This document shows, piece after piece, positions 8,741 to 16,254 of a stretch of DNA of 64,000 nt. Both the position numbers and the translations under genes were made by a program. This stretch comes from Halogranum gelatinilyticum (GTDB taxonomy: Archaea > Halobacteriota > Halobacteria > Halobacteriales > Haloferacaceae): positions 620,001 to 684,000 of the forward strand of contig NZ_FNHL01000002.1 of NCBI RefSeq assembly GCF_900103715.1, in the 5' to 3' direction. Each line of letters opens with the position of its first letter. Position 1 is the first letter of the stretch. The notes beneath the pieces were generated by a model. The model did no database searches and was not told the origin of the DNA. It saw nothing but the letters and a program-made list of their open reading frames with translations.

Positions 8741-9850
8741 ATGGCCTATCACGACCTGCTCGGCGTCGCGGCGGCGGACGCGACGGACCTCCTCGAACAC
8801 TTCGAGCGGGCGACGTACGAGGGACGGGAGTATCTCCATCTCTCGGACACCCGCCACGGCGTCGAGCGGGGGACCGTCCTCGTCGACGGGACGGTCGTCC
8901 GCGGCTTTCCGAAGATTCCCCGGACGCTGGTGCTCGACCCCGGCATCCGCCGGTTCTTCGACGGCCCGTTCGCCGTCGAGGAGAAGCTCAACGGCTACAA
9001 CGTCCGACTCGCTCGCGTCGGCGACGACGTCCTCGCGTTCACTCGAAGCGGCTACGTCTGTCCGTTCACGACCCGGACGGTTCCCGACCGACTCGCAGTC
9101 GGCGACTTCTTCGACGACCATCCCGACCTCTTGCTCTGCGGCGAGGCAATCGGCCCGGAGAACCCCTACACCGACCACGACTATCCGACGGTCGACTCCC
9201 TGGCGTTCCACGTCTTCGATATCCGCCACCGCGAGTCGGGCGACCCGCTCTCGGTCGACCGTCGCCGACGGCTCTGTGACGACTACGGCTTTCCACAGGC
9301 CCGCTCGTTCGGCGTCTTCGACCCCGCGAGCGGGGCGGCGGCGGTCAGAGACGTCATCGAGGAACTCGACAGCGAGGACCGCGAGGGCGTCGTGATGAAG
9401 TCACTCGACGGCCGGAAGCTACTGAAATACACCACCTCGGCGGCGAATCAGGGCTCGCTGGCCTACGCCTTCGCCGTCCCCTTCGACTACGGCCCGGAGT
9501 TCCTCTTTCCCCGCGTCATGCGTGAGGCGTTCCAGTCGGTGGAGTTCGGCGAGAGCGAGGAGGCGGCGAGAGCGAGAGCACACGCGCTCGGCGAGTCGAT
9601 ACTCCTGCCGGCGGTTCGGGCGATTCGAGAGGTCGAGAGGGAGGGCGCGACCGGCGAGGAACACACCGTCCGCGGCCCGCCCGAGGCCATCGACGGACTC
9701 TTCGAGCATCTCGAGCGGATGAAGCTCCGAATCACGGTCCTCGACGACGAGGTCGAGGAGGGTGAGCGGGTCGTCACCTTCCTGAAACACTCGGCGTCGA
9801 CGACGGACTCGGTGCAGAGCTACCTCGACGGCCAGACGTTCCGGGCCTGA
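8741..9850 (+). CDS. ATP-dependent RNA ligase (archaeal Rnl3-type)
   Basis: 369 residues from the ATG at 8741. A TATA-like CTTAATCC lies about 27 nt upstream, so a leaderless message is likely and the longer upstream reading is rejected. The nucleotidyltransferase motif I is EEKLNGYN, with Lys82 as the predicted adenylated residue. Later motifs include FTRSGYVCPFT, LLCGEAIGPENPY, DREGVVMKS and LLKYTTS. A helical C-terminal domain follows, as in homodimeric archaeal RNA ligases. The substrate in the cell is not established. The partner PIN gene is divergent next door. Confidence 0.9.
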   Translation: MAYHDLLGVAAADATDLLEHFERATYEGREYLHLSDTRHGVERGTVLVDGTVVRGFPKIPRTLVLDPGIRRFFDGPFAVEEKLNGYNVRLARVGDDVLAFTRSGYVCPFTTRTVPDRLAVGDFFDDHPDLLLCGEAIGPENPYTDHDYPTVDSLAFHVFDIRHRESGDPLSVDRRRRLCDDYGFPQARSFGVFDPASGAAAVRDVIEELDSEDREGVVMKSLDGRKLLKYTTSAANQGSLAYAFAVPFDYGPEFLFPRVMREAFQSVEFGESEEAARARAHALGESILLPAVRAIREVEREGATGEEHTVRGPPEAIDGLFEHLERMKLRITVLDDEVEEGERVVTFLKHSASTTDSVQSYLDGQTFRA

Positions 9851-9858
9851 GTTCTGAG

Positions 9859-11202
9859 CTACTCGTCCTCGTCCTCGTGCTCGTTTTCGGCCGTCTCGCT
9901 GACCGCTCGGTTGACGTCGAGATGGTAGTGTCGCAGCACGTCCCGGCCGAGCAAGAGCGCGTGGCTCATGTGGCCGCGGTCGACGATGTTGGCCGCGACG
10001 GTGTGTTGGGTGCCGCCGATGCCGACGACGAGGTCGACGACCGGCCGACTCCGGCCGCGTCTGACGCTGCCCGAGCGCACCTTTCGGACGGTGTGAATCG
10101 GCCCGGCGCCGATGTCGGCGGCGAGTCGGATGTCGATGCTCGTCCGCTCGGCACCCGTGTCGGCCTTGGCGACGACGCTCTGTGTCCCGGTCGTCCCGCT
10201 GACGACGACGCGTTCGGTGTAGCCGACGACGGGCGGCGTCGCGGGGACGCGCGAGAGCGGCTGTGGCATACACGAGGGCTCGGAGTCGTCGAGCGTCGCC
10301 GCGAGTTCCGTGACGCGTCGTTCGTCGACGACGCCCCCAGCGCGCTCGATTGCCAGTCGGGCGATGGAGGGCGCGGGACTCGTTCCGGTCGCCCGGTAGA
10401 GGCCCTTGAACCCCGCCGTCGGGTTGATTTCGAGGACGTACCAGCCGTCCTCGCCCTCGATGAGGTCGACGCCCGCGTAATCGAGCCCCACCGCCACCGT
10501 CGCTCGCTTTGCCGCGTCGAGGACGTCGTCCGAGACCGCGCCGGCGGCGTCCTCCACGTCGCCGCCGAGTGCGACGTTGGTCCGCCAGTCGCCCTCGGGC
10601 GCGTAGCGGAACATCGACCCGACCACGTCGCCGTCGACGACGTAGACGCGGAGGTCCCGCGCTCGCTCGGCGCCGCGGCCGATGAACTCCTGAAGGAACG
10701 CCCGTCTGGTGCCGACCTTCCCCGTGAAGGCGTCGTGGTCGCCCGCGAGCCACGCGCCGCCGCCGTTGGTGCCGACGGCGGTCTTGTAGACCGCGTCGGG
10801 ACCGAACTCGTCGCGGTACTCGTCCAGCAGCTCGCCGCTGAGCGCGAAGACGGTCTCGGGGACGCGGAGCCCGGCTTCGGAGAGGACCGCGGCGGCTGCG
10901 GTCTTGTGGGCCGCGCGAGCGACCGCGTCGGGACGGTTGAGCATCGGTCGGAGGCTGTCGAGCGTGAGCGCGATACCGTGGTCTTCGAGCGGTTCGTCGG
11001 ACTTTGAGAGCAGGAGTCGGTTGACGACGACGTCGACGTCGGGGCGGAGGCCGACCGACTCGCCGGTAAAGTGGAAGACGGTGTTCTCCTCGCGCAGCCA
11101 CTCGGGGCTGTGGCCGAGTGCCTCGACCGCGTTGCAGATGGCCTTCGTCTCTTTGCTGTTGTGTAGGCTCAGGACGCCCACCGTGACGCGGTCTTCCTCC
11201 AT
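9859..11202 (-). CDS. RimK-type ATP-grasp ligase fused to a RimB-like aspartic-protease-fold domain
   Basis: 447 residues. Residues 1-300 are an ATP-grasp RimK domain: LNRPDAVARAAHKTAAAAVL, KTAVGTNGGGAWL for nucleotide binding, and the metal-binding VLEINPTAGFKG. From about residue 325 a second domain begins, with KADTGAERTSIDIR (DTG at 348-350) and LLLGRDVL, typical of the 'ATP-dependent zinc protease' RimB/DUF785 family with a retropepsin-like fold. RimK enzymes add glutamate to protein C-termini or make gamma-glutamyl links, and RimB proteins are usually separate neighbours. The acidic tail ends EHEDEDE. The target is unknown. Confidence 0.85.
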   Translation of the reverse strand: MEEDRVTVGVLSLHNSKETKAICNAVEALGHSPEWLREENTVFHFTGESVGLRPDVDVVVNRLLLSKSDEPLEDHGIALTLDSLRPMLNRPDAVARAAHKTAAAAVLSEAGLRVPETVFALSGELLDEYRDEFGPDAVYKTAVGTNGGGAWLAGDHDAFTGKVGTRRAFLQEFIGRGAERARDLRVYVVDGDVVGSMFRYAPEGDWRTNVALGGDVEDAAGAVSDDVLDAAKRATVAVGLDYAGVDLIEGEDGWYVLEINPTAGFKGLYRATGTSPAPSIARLAIERAGGVVDERRVTELAATLDDSEPSCMPQPLSRVPATPPVVGYTERVVVSGTTGTQSVVAKADTGAERTSIDIRLAADIGAGPIHTVRKVRSGSVRRGRSRPVVDLVVGIGGTQHTVAANIVDRGHMSHALLLGRDVLRHYHLDVNRAVSETAENEHEDEDE

Positions 11203-11297
11203 GTGGTACTCTAACAGACGAGGGCGCGAAAGGGTGTCGTCGCTCTCGCGAGACTGTCTGGACGAACAGCATCGTCAACGGGCGCGAAAAGAGGTCT

Positions 11298-11636
11298 TCA
11301 GTCGACGTACTGCTCGACGATATCGACGAGTTCGTCGGTGCCGTGGTAGCCGAAGAGCTGTTCGACCACCTCGCCCTCGTCGTAGAGGACGAGCGTGGGC
11401 ACGCCCTGCATCTCCAGCTCGTCGACGAGAGCCAGGGTGTGCGAGGCGTTGATCATCGCGACCGTCACGTCGGTCGCGCGGGCGAGATTCCCGAGAACGG
11501 GCTCTTGCATCTTGCACTTCCCGCAGCCGTCGGTGTAGAACTCGACGAGCAGCAGGTCGTGCTCCGCGATAGCCGCATCCAGCGCGGCGCGGTCGTCGAG
11601 CCGGATCGGTTTCGCACCGAGCAGTGAGTCAGTCAT
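11298..11636 (-). CDS. thioredoxin family protein
   Basis: 112 residues from the ATG at 11636. The extra upstream residues of the open frame look non-coding. The active site is CGKC (Cys38, Cys41) in FYTDGCGKCKMQEPVL, rather than the classical CGPC, and the cis-proline is in GVPTLVLY. It would reduce disulfides or persulfides in the cytoplasm. It lies downstream of the TauE-type exporter on the same strand with a 75-bp gap, so it may be the last gene of that sulfur operon. Confidence 0.88.
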   Translation of the reverse strand: MTDSLLGAKPIRLDDRAALDAAIAEHDLLLVEFYTDGCGKCKMQEPVLGNLARATDVTVAMINASHTLALVDELEMQGVPTLVLYDEGEVVEQLFGYHGTDELVDIVEQYVD

Positions 11637-11711
11637 GTAACCTGAATAGGGACGCCAACGGTAAATGTTCACGGGAGTGTGTAGTTCGGGCACGACCGCC
11701 GAGACTCGTCC

Positions 11712-12725
11712 CTACCGGGTCGAGACGGCGGCCCCGCCGTCGCGGGTGCGCATGGCCCGGACCGACTGGAGCGCGATCGCGCCGCTGACGAACAGCGCGG
11801 AGCCGACGATGAGGACGAAGCTCGCGGTGTTCAGGAAGTCGATACCGGTCGCGGTGCCGACCTGTCGGAGACCGACAGCGACCGCACCGCCGAGCAGCAT
11901 CAGCCCGAAGTAGCCTTTGATTCCGTCCTCGTCGACGAGTTTCGTCGCCGCCGAGCCGAGCCGCGCACCGAGCGCGCTCCCGGCCAGAAGCGGGACGACG
12001 ATGCTCAGGTCGACGCCGCCGGACTGCGCGTAGAGGAAGCTGCCGACCCCACCGGAGACCGTGATCTGGAGGATGTCGGTCCCGACGGCGACAGCTGCGG
12101 GAACGCCGAAGCCGTACATCATGGCGGGCATGAGGAGGAAGCCGCCGCCGACGCCAAGGAAGCCCGCGAGGACGCCCACGACGAGACCGACAGCGAAGAT
12201 GACCCAGACGGACACCGTCGGCCCGCCCGTCAGCGAGACCATCGGTGGGAGATGGATGCCGGTGAAGAGACCGTCGGCTTTCTCGTCGTCAGCGTCGTCT
12301 GCGTCGTCGGACTCGTCGCCGGACCCGCTCACCCACGAGTCGTAGACGACGAACGCGCCGACGACGCCCAGAAGACCGACGTAGGCGACGGAGACGACGG
12401 CGTCGGCGAGGCCGAGTGCTTCGAGTGCTAACACGGAATTTTTCCCCACTTCGATGCCGGCGGTCACGCTCAGCGTCATCAGTGCCGCCAGTTTGTAGTC
12501 TACTTGACCGAGCGAGCGGTGTCGGAGCGCGCCGATGACGGAGGTCCCGAAGACGAACGCGAGCCCGCTGCCGACCGCGACGCGCGTCGGATAGCCCATA
12601 ACGAGCAGCGCGGGCGTCACGAGGAAGCTCCCGCCCATCCCGAAGAAGCCGAAGAGGACGCCGATGACCGCCCCGAACCCCACGAACATCGCGAGGAGGG
12701 CGACACTCATGCCGAGTAGTTCCAC
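11712..12725 (-). CDS. TSUP/TauE-SafE family membrane transporter (probable sulfite or organosulfur exporter)
   Basis: 337 residues with two repeats of the TauE/SafE fold. Each repeat begins with a glycine motif (GVLFGFFGMGGSFLVTPALL near 21-40 and VGVLAGFLGVGGGFLLMPAM near 200). About eight membrane helices are separated by an acidic cytoplasmic loop (DESDDADDADDEKAD). The GTG start at 12725 lies 2 nt after the stop of the small protein at 12728, so the two are translationally linked. The family exports sulfite, sulfoacetate or related anions. The surrounding sulfur genes make sulfite the best guess. Confidence 0.85.
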   Translation of the reverse strand: MELLGMSVALLAMFVGFGAVIGVLFGFFGMGGSFLVTPALLVMGYPTRVAVGSGLAFVFGTSVIGALRHRSLGQVDYKLAALMTLSVTAGIEVGKNSVLALEALGLADAVVSVAYVGLLGVVGAFVVYDSWVSGSGDESDDADDADDEKADGLFTGIHLPPMVSLTGGPTVSVWVIFAVGLVVGVLAGFLGVGGGFLLMPAMMYGFGVPAAVAVGTDILQITVSGGVGSFLYAQSGGVDLSIVVPLLAGSALGARLGSAATKLVDEDGIKGYFGLMLLGGAVAVGLRQVGTATGIDFLNTASFVLIVGSALFVSGAIALQSVRAMRTRDGGAAVSTR

Positions 12726-12727
12726 GA

Positions 12728-12877
12728 CTACTCACCACCGACCACGTCGGCGACGACGGGGGCGAGCAGCCGCGTCAACCCACCGTAGCCGACGTACAGC
12801 GCGAGTGCTTCGGCCAGAACGATTCCGACGAGCACGGCCGCCTGTGCCGTGGCCGAGAGCGTCTCGATACCGAACAC
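12728..12877 (-). CDS. 49-residue single-helix membrane protein, DUF7512-like
   Basis: Read from a GTG at 12877 with an SD-like GGAGG about 10 nt upstream. The protein begins VFGIETLSATAQAAVLVGIV and ends VVADVVGGE. One hydrophobic helix spans roughly residues 12-40. I recognise it as the small protein, annotated DUF7512 in haloarchaea, that precedes sulfite-exporter genes. Its stop is 2 nt before the TauE start, suggesting a fixed partner or accessory subunit of the exporter. No biochemical function is known to me. Confidence 0.75.
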   Translation of the reverse strand: MFGIETLSATAQAAVLVGIVLAEALALYVGYGGLTRLLAPVVADVVGGE

Positions 12878-12880
12878 GGG

Positions 12881-12919
12881 TTACCACTCCTCCGCGGCGG
12901 ACAGTGTTGTGTACTTCAT
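12881..12919 (-). CDS. possible 12-codon leader ORF ahead of the DUF7512-like gene
   Basis: ATG at 12919 followed by MKYTTLSAAEEW and TAA, ending 3 nt before the GTG of the next gene. Its last codons contain the SD-like GGAGG of that gene. It starts about 25-30 nt after the TTAA promoter element at 12941-12957, so a leaderless transcript could begin at or near it. It may couple translation to the exporter genes, or it may be chance. Confidence 0.3.
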   Translation of the reverse strand: MKYTTLSAAEEW

Positions 12920-12940
12920 GCAATCCTAGTTCAGCGACCG

Positions 12941-12975
12941 GTTGCCTTAACAGTTTTGGGAATACCGCACAATAC
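12941..12975 (-). promoter_or_regulatory. promoter with GCACAATAC operator, TauE operon
   Basis: The plus strand reads GTTGCCTTAACAGTTTTG (12941-12958), then GCACAATAC (12967-12975). On the reverse strand this is an operator box, AAACTGTTAAGGCAAC core promoter, then the operon start. Core and box are nearly identical to those at 15780-15823 in front of the first rhodanese-MBL gene. Confidence 0.65.
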
Positions 12976-13112
12976 ACTGGACTGGGCGAGGCCGGTCAGC
13001 CTGTCGGGCCTCGTCAGCAACGTCGGCGACGTCGCTCACCGGTTGGTGGCGCGTTCGCTCGTTAGCTCGCTATCTCGCTATCTCGGTTGCAGGCTCGACA
13101 AAAATCGGGGAG

Positions 13113-13523
13113 TCAGTTCTCGGCCGGAATGGGCTGCTCCGACTGCTCGGTCTCGGGATACTTGTCGCGGAACTCCTGGATGAGCGTCCCCATCTTTGCG
13201 TACCAGTCGTTGAGCATCCGCTGCATATCGTCGGCGATCTGCTCGGGGTCGGTCGGCCGGTAGACGTGGTAGTAGCCACCCTGGTCGTAGTTGACCTGTT
13301 CCTTCTGGATGAAGCCCGTCTGAAGCAGCCGCTGGATGGACCGGTAGGCGGTCGAGCGTTCGCGTTCGACGCGGTCTGCCACCTCGTCGACGGTGAGCGG
13401 CTCCGCGCTCGCAGTCAGCGCACGGAAGCACTTCTTGTCCAGTTCTTTCAGCCCGTGCATACACTCCAACAGACCCTCGCACTCCATGTCCTGCTGGATC
13501 AGTTCGTTCATCGAATTAGCCAT
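13113..13523 (-). CDS. cysteine-containing winged-helix regulator (TrmB-like), probable regulator of the sulfur genes
   Basis: 136 residues from the ATG at 13523. The N-terminal helix carries Cys15, Cys21 and Cys32 (MECEGLLECMHGLKELDKKC). A winged helix follows (PLTVDEVADRVERERSTAYR as recognition region, then FIQKEQVNYDQGGYYHVYRP). A C-terminal helical segment probably dimerises. Thiol-sensing TrmB-family regulators of haloarchaea, such as OxsR, have a similar layout. The gene sits in the middle of the sulfur island, and a palindrome in front of it (13572-13587) resembles boxes at the other promoters. Sensing of persulfide or reactive sulfur is my inference. Confidence 0.75.
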   Translation of the reverse strand: MANSMNELIQQDMECEGLLECMHGLKELDKKCFRALTASAEPLTVDEVADRVERERSTAYRSIQRLLQTGFIQKEQVNYDQGGYYHVYRPTDPEQIADDMQRMLNDWYAKMGTLIQEFRDKYPETEQSEQPIPAEN

Positions 13524-13571
13524 GCTCTCTCTGTATCCTAGATTCGCTTCGATAAAAGGTTTGTCTACTTT

Positions 13572-13587
13572 GTGCACAATTGCGCAC
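13572..13587. promoter_or_regulatory. palindromic operator in front of the regulator gene
   Basis: GTGCACAATTGCGCAC is a 16-bp near-perfect palindrome (one mismatched pair). It lies about 20 nt upstream of the regulator's own TATA-like CCTTTTATC on the reverse strand. It contains the GCACAAT core found at the other sulfur promoters, so autoregulation is likely. Confidence 0.6.
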
Positions 13588-13634
13588 AGCCGTTCTCGCG
13601 GCCGAGTTCGGGCGAACAGCGGGGTCGACCGCGG

Positions 13635-14099
13635 TCAGTCAGCGTCGACCGCGGCGGTCCCTGCGTCGCCCGCGACGGCCGCCCGGAGGTAGCCCTGCGC
13701 GTACGCGCCGAGGAACATCCCGGCGATGGCCCAGAGGATGGGGAGGTTGCCGACGCCGAGGCTGGCGTAGGCCGCGCCGGGACAGATTCCCGAGATCCCC
13801 CAGCCGACGCCGAAGATCGCCCCGCCGAACAGGACGTTGCGGTCCATCGACTTCAGCCGCCGAGTGTACGCTTGGCCGGTCAGCGGAGCCGTCCGGTCCA
13901 GTCGGGTCGCCACGAAGAACACCACGCCCGTGACGACGGCGGCCCCGCCCATCACGAACAGGAGCCCCAAGTCCTCGAACTGGAGGAAGTCCAGCACGAC
14001 CTCGGGCCGTGCCATCCGGCTCAGGGCGAGTCCGAACCCGAAGATCAGGCCGCCGACGAGAATCAGCGGCATGAACAGCGGGTGGCGGTCCTCGCTCAC
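13635..14099 (-). CDS. YeeE/YedE family sulfur transporter, second half-protein
   Basis: 154 residues from a GTG at 14099 that overlaps the preceding stop (GTGA). It has four to five membrane helices and the family motif WGISGICPGAAYASLG. The protein is half the size of bacterial YeeE/TsuA proteins, so it probably pairs with the product of the gene just upstream. YeeE-type proteins bring thiosulfate or sulfane sulfur through the membrane by relayed cysteines, and the CPG cysteine here is the likely conducting one. Third gene of the operon starting at 15759. Confidence 0.88.
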   Translation of the reverse strand: MSEDRHPLFMPLILVGGLIFGFGLALSRMARPEVVLDFLQFEDLGLLFVMGGAAVVTGVVFFVATRLDRTAPLTGQAYTRRLKSMDRNVLFGGAIFGVGWGISGICPGAAYASLGVGNLPILWAIAGMFLGAYAQGYLRAAVAGDAGTAAVDAD

Positions 14100-14569
14100 G
14101 GCACGACCCCCAGTGCCTGCACCAGCTGGGCGGTGCCGATGGCGACGGCCATGAACGTCGCGACGTTGACGATGGACGTCGGCGACGCCGAGCCGACCCC
14201 ACAGACCCCGTGGCCCGAGGTACAGCCCTTGCCGAGGCGGGTGCCGACGCCGACGAGGATACCCCCGCCGAGCAGCCGCCACCACTGGACGTCGGTGGTC
14301 CACCAGTCGCCGAACAGCACGGTGTAGAGTGCCGCGCCGCCGACGATGCCGAGGGTGAAAACGACCCGCCAGTCGCGCGACTGGAGATACTTCCCCTGGT
14401 TGAACCGCGGCAGCCGCGAGACGTACGAGAGCGACGACTCCAGGAACGTGCTCGCACCGGCGATGATGCCCGTTCCGAGATAGATCACCGCGGCACCGAC
14501 GCCGATGAACAGCCCACCGAGCGCGTAGTGCGCGATGCCGTTCGGAAAGAGCGTGGCGATGTCGACCAT
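14096..14569 (-). CDS. YeeE/YedE family sulfur transporter, first half-protein
   Basis: 157 residues with four to five membrane helices. The signature GKGCTSGHGVCGVGS holds the two cysteines expected in the sulfur path of YeeE proteins. It starts 2 nt after the rhodanese-MBL stop at 14572 and overlaps the following YeeE half by 4 nt, so the three genes are one operon. In bacteria YeeE works with a TusA-like protein. TusA is encoded at 16006, divergently. Confidence 0.9.
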   Translation of the reverse strand: MVDIATLFPNGIAHYALGGLFIGVGAAVIYLGTGIIAGASTFLESSLSYVSRLPRFNQGKYLQSRDWRVVFTLGIVGGAALYTVLFGDWWTTDVQWWRLLGGGILVGVGTRLGKGCTSGHGVCGVGSASPTSIVNVATFMAVAIGTAQLVQALGVVP

Positions 14570-14571
14570 CG

Positions 14572-15759
14572 TCAGTCGGTCAGTGCCTCGCTGCTGGCCG
14601 CACAGTTGTTCGGGCCGAGTTCGAGTTCGAAGGCTTCCTCGTCGGTCGCATCCGCTTGCCCGAGGTTCGTCGCGATGATCTCCTCGTAGTTGCTCGGTCT
14701 GGGTGGCATATCCGAGAGGACGAACTCGACGAACTCGGCTCTATCCATTTCCAGCGCGGGCATCCGCGCGGTCAGGTCGCCGACGGCGGCCGCGTAGGTG
14801 CCGTCGTCGCGGGGTGTCGCTGCACCGCTGAAGTGTGCGGGAGCGATCAGCGTCTCGTCGGGGAGCGTGAGCACCTTCTCCTGGAGGGTGTCGTAGAGCG
14901 TTCCGGCGGCGTCGGGCGCGCCGTCGTCGCCGTCTTCGAGGTCCGGGCGAGCGACGCTCTCGGTGAAGAGCCCGTCGCCGGTGAGAAGCACCTCGTCGTC
15001 GATGAGGTAACTCGTCATCCCACTCGTGTGCCCGGGCGTGTGAATCACGTCTATGTCGACGGTGCCGACGGTCAGGGTGTCGCCGTCGGCGACGGTCCGG
15101 TAGTCCACGTCGTACTCGACCCCGCGGTCGACGGCGGCCTCGGGGAGGACGATCTCGGCACCCGTCTCGGCTGCGACGTCACGGACGCCGGAGATGTGGT
15201 CGGCGTGGACGTGCGTGTCGAGCGCGTACGTCAGTTCCGTACCGAGCGCGCGAGCGTCCTGAACGTACTCGTCGGCGAAGGCGCGCAGCGGGTCGATAAC
15301 GGCTGCCTCGCCGTCGGAGACGACGAGGTAGGCCAGACAGCCGCTGGAGGGACGGCGGTACTGGGCGACCGTCGCCTCGCTCTCGACGTCGAGTTCGGCG
15401 TACTCGTAGATCCGCGCCCAACCCTTCATGCCGTTTTCGAGGTTCGTCGCCTCGACGCCCTCCTCGTTCAGGAGTCCGGCGATGAACTCGCTGGAGCCCC
15501 CCTTCGCGCAGACGACCACGACCGGCTGGCCGTCGGGGAGCCGGTCGAGCAGGTCCGCCGGGATGCCGTCGAGCAGGTCGAAGTACGGGACGTTGACGAC
15601 GGTCGCGCTCTCGCCGTCGATGTGCCACGTCTCGAACTCGTTCGTCGCGCGGACGTCGAGTACGGTCACCGCGTCGCCGTCGTCGAGCTGTGCCTTCAGT
15701 TCCTCGGGCGTCGTCGCGTCGACCGCGACGTCCGGTTCGGGAAACGCTGAATCACTCAT
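14572..15759 (-). CDS. rhodanese - metallo-beta-lactamase fusion (persulfide dioxygenase-like)
   Basis: 395 residues from the ATG at 15759, preceded by SD-like AGGTGA. A GTG at 15768 is an alternative. The N-terminal rhodanese domain has VVVCAKGGSS (active Cys84). The C-terminal metallo-beta-lactamase domain has THVHADH (His183, His185, Asp187, His188) and VIHTPGHTSG, plus TGDGLF. Such fusions move sulfane sulfur onto glutathione-like thiols and oxidise the persulfide to sulfite, needing one iron. The order (rhodanese first) is the reverse of most bacterial PDO-rhodanese fusions. First gene of the YeeE operon. Confidence 0.88.
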   Translation of the reverse strand: MSDSAFPEPDVAVDATTPEELKAQLDDGDAVTVLDVRATNEFETWHIDGESATVVNVPYFDLLDGIPADLLDRLPDGQPVVVVCAKGGSSEFIAGLLNEEGVEATNLENGMKGWARIYEYAELDVESEATVAQYRRPSSGCLAYLVVSDGEAAVIDPLRAFADEYVQDARALGTELTYALDTHVHADHISGVRDVAAETGAEIVLPEAAVDRGVEYDVDYRTVADGDTLTVGTVDIDVIHTPGHTSGMTSYLIDDEVLLTGDGLFTESVARPDLEDGDDGAPDAAGTLYDTLQEKVLTLPDETLIAPAHFSGAATPRDDGTYAAAVGDLTARMPALEMDRAEFVEFVLSDMPPRPSNYEEIIATNLGQADATDEEAFELELGPNNCAASSEALTD

Positions 15760-15779
15760 CACACTCACCTATCGGACGC

Positions 15780-15823
15780 GTTGCCTTAACGGTTTGGATA
15801 GAAATACACACTATGCACAATAC
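15780..15823 (-). promoter_or_regulatory. promoter with GCACAATAC operator, rhodanese-MBL/YeeE operon
   Basis: The plus strand has GTTGCCTTAACGGTTTG (15780-15796), then GCACAATAC (15815-15823). The same core promoter and 9-bp box occur at 12941-12975, with the box a few bases further from the core here. A third related stretch (CACACTATG) lies between them. Confidence 0.65.
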
Positions 15824-15950
15824 TGTCTCTCGGCCGAGTCACAGTGAATGGGAGATGATGGGAGCAAGACCGCCAATACATAGTGTGTGTCCCGTGTGCG
15901 GCTGTCGACGCCGACCACGGTTGTGTGTAGAATACCCATTCATCGACACA

Positions 15951-15977
15951 CTTTTACCGGGCGGCCCAATATTGTGT
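15951..15977 (+). promoter_or_regulatory. tusA promoter with related ATTGTGT box
   Basis: CTTTTACC (15951-15958) is a plausible TATA element. CCAATATTGTGT (15966-15977) just after it resembles the inverted GCACAATAC box. Further TGTGTG-containing words occur at 15882-15890 and 15921-15929, so the divergent region 15760-16005 seems full of related half-sites. The match is weaker than at the two minus-strand promoters. Confidence 0.45.
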
Positions 15978-16005
15978 AGTACGTCCAATAACGGACCACA
16001 CATCA

Positions 16006-16251
16006 ATGAGCAGCGAAATCGACGTCACCGACACGCTCGACGTACAGGGAGCAAACTGCCCGATGCCGGTCATCAAGACCAAGCAGGCCACCGACGGTCT
16101 CGCAGTGGGCGACGTGCTGGAAGTCGTCGCCACCGACTCCGGCAGCATGAGCGACATCAAGGGGTGGGCCGACTCGACGGCCGGCGTGGAACTCGTCGAC
16201 CAGGTCGAAGGCGACGGCGTCTACACCCACTACGTCCGCAAGACGGAGTAA
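16006..16251 (+). CDS. tusA: TusA-type sulfur carrier protein
   Basis: 81 residues, the normal size. The sulfur-carrying motif GANCPMPVIKTK (CPxP, Cys18) is intact. TusA accepts persulfide sulfur from rhodanese or a transporter and passes it to DsrE-type proteins or other acceptors in the cytoplasm. It is 3 nt upstream of the DsrE2 gene and divergent from the YeeE operon. The combination suggests it receives sulfur entering through YeeE. Confidence 0.95.
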   Translation: MSSEIDVTDTLDVQGANCPMPVIKTKQATDGLAVGDVLEVVATDSGSMSDIKGWADSTAGVELVDQVEGDGVYTHYVRKTE

Positions 16252-16254
16252 TCC

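Noticed and set aside
13040-13100. Short direct repeats (CTCGCTATCTCGCTATCTCG) downstream of the DUF7512-like operon promoter
   Set aside because: Only two to three short imperfect copies; could be part of the regulator's 3' end and carries no further signal.
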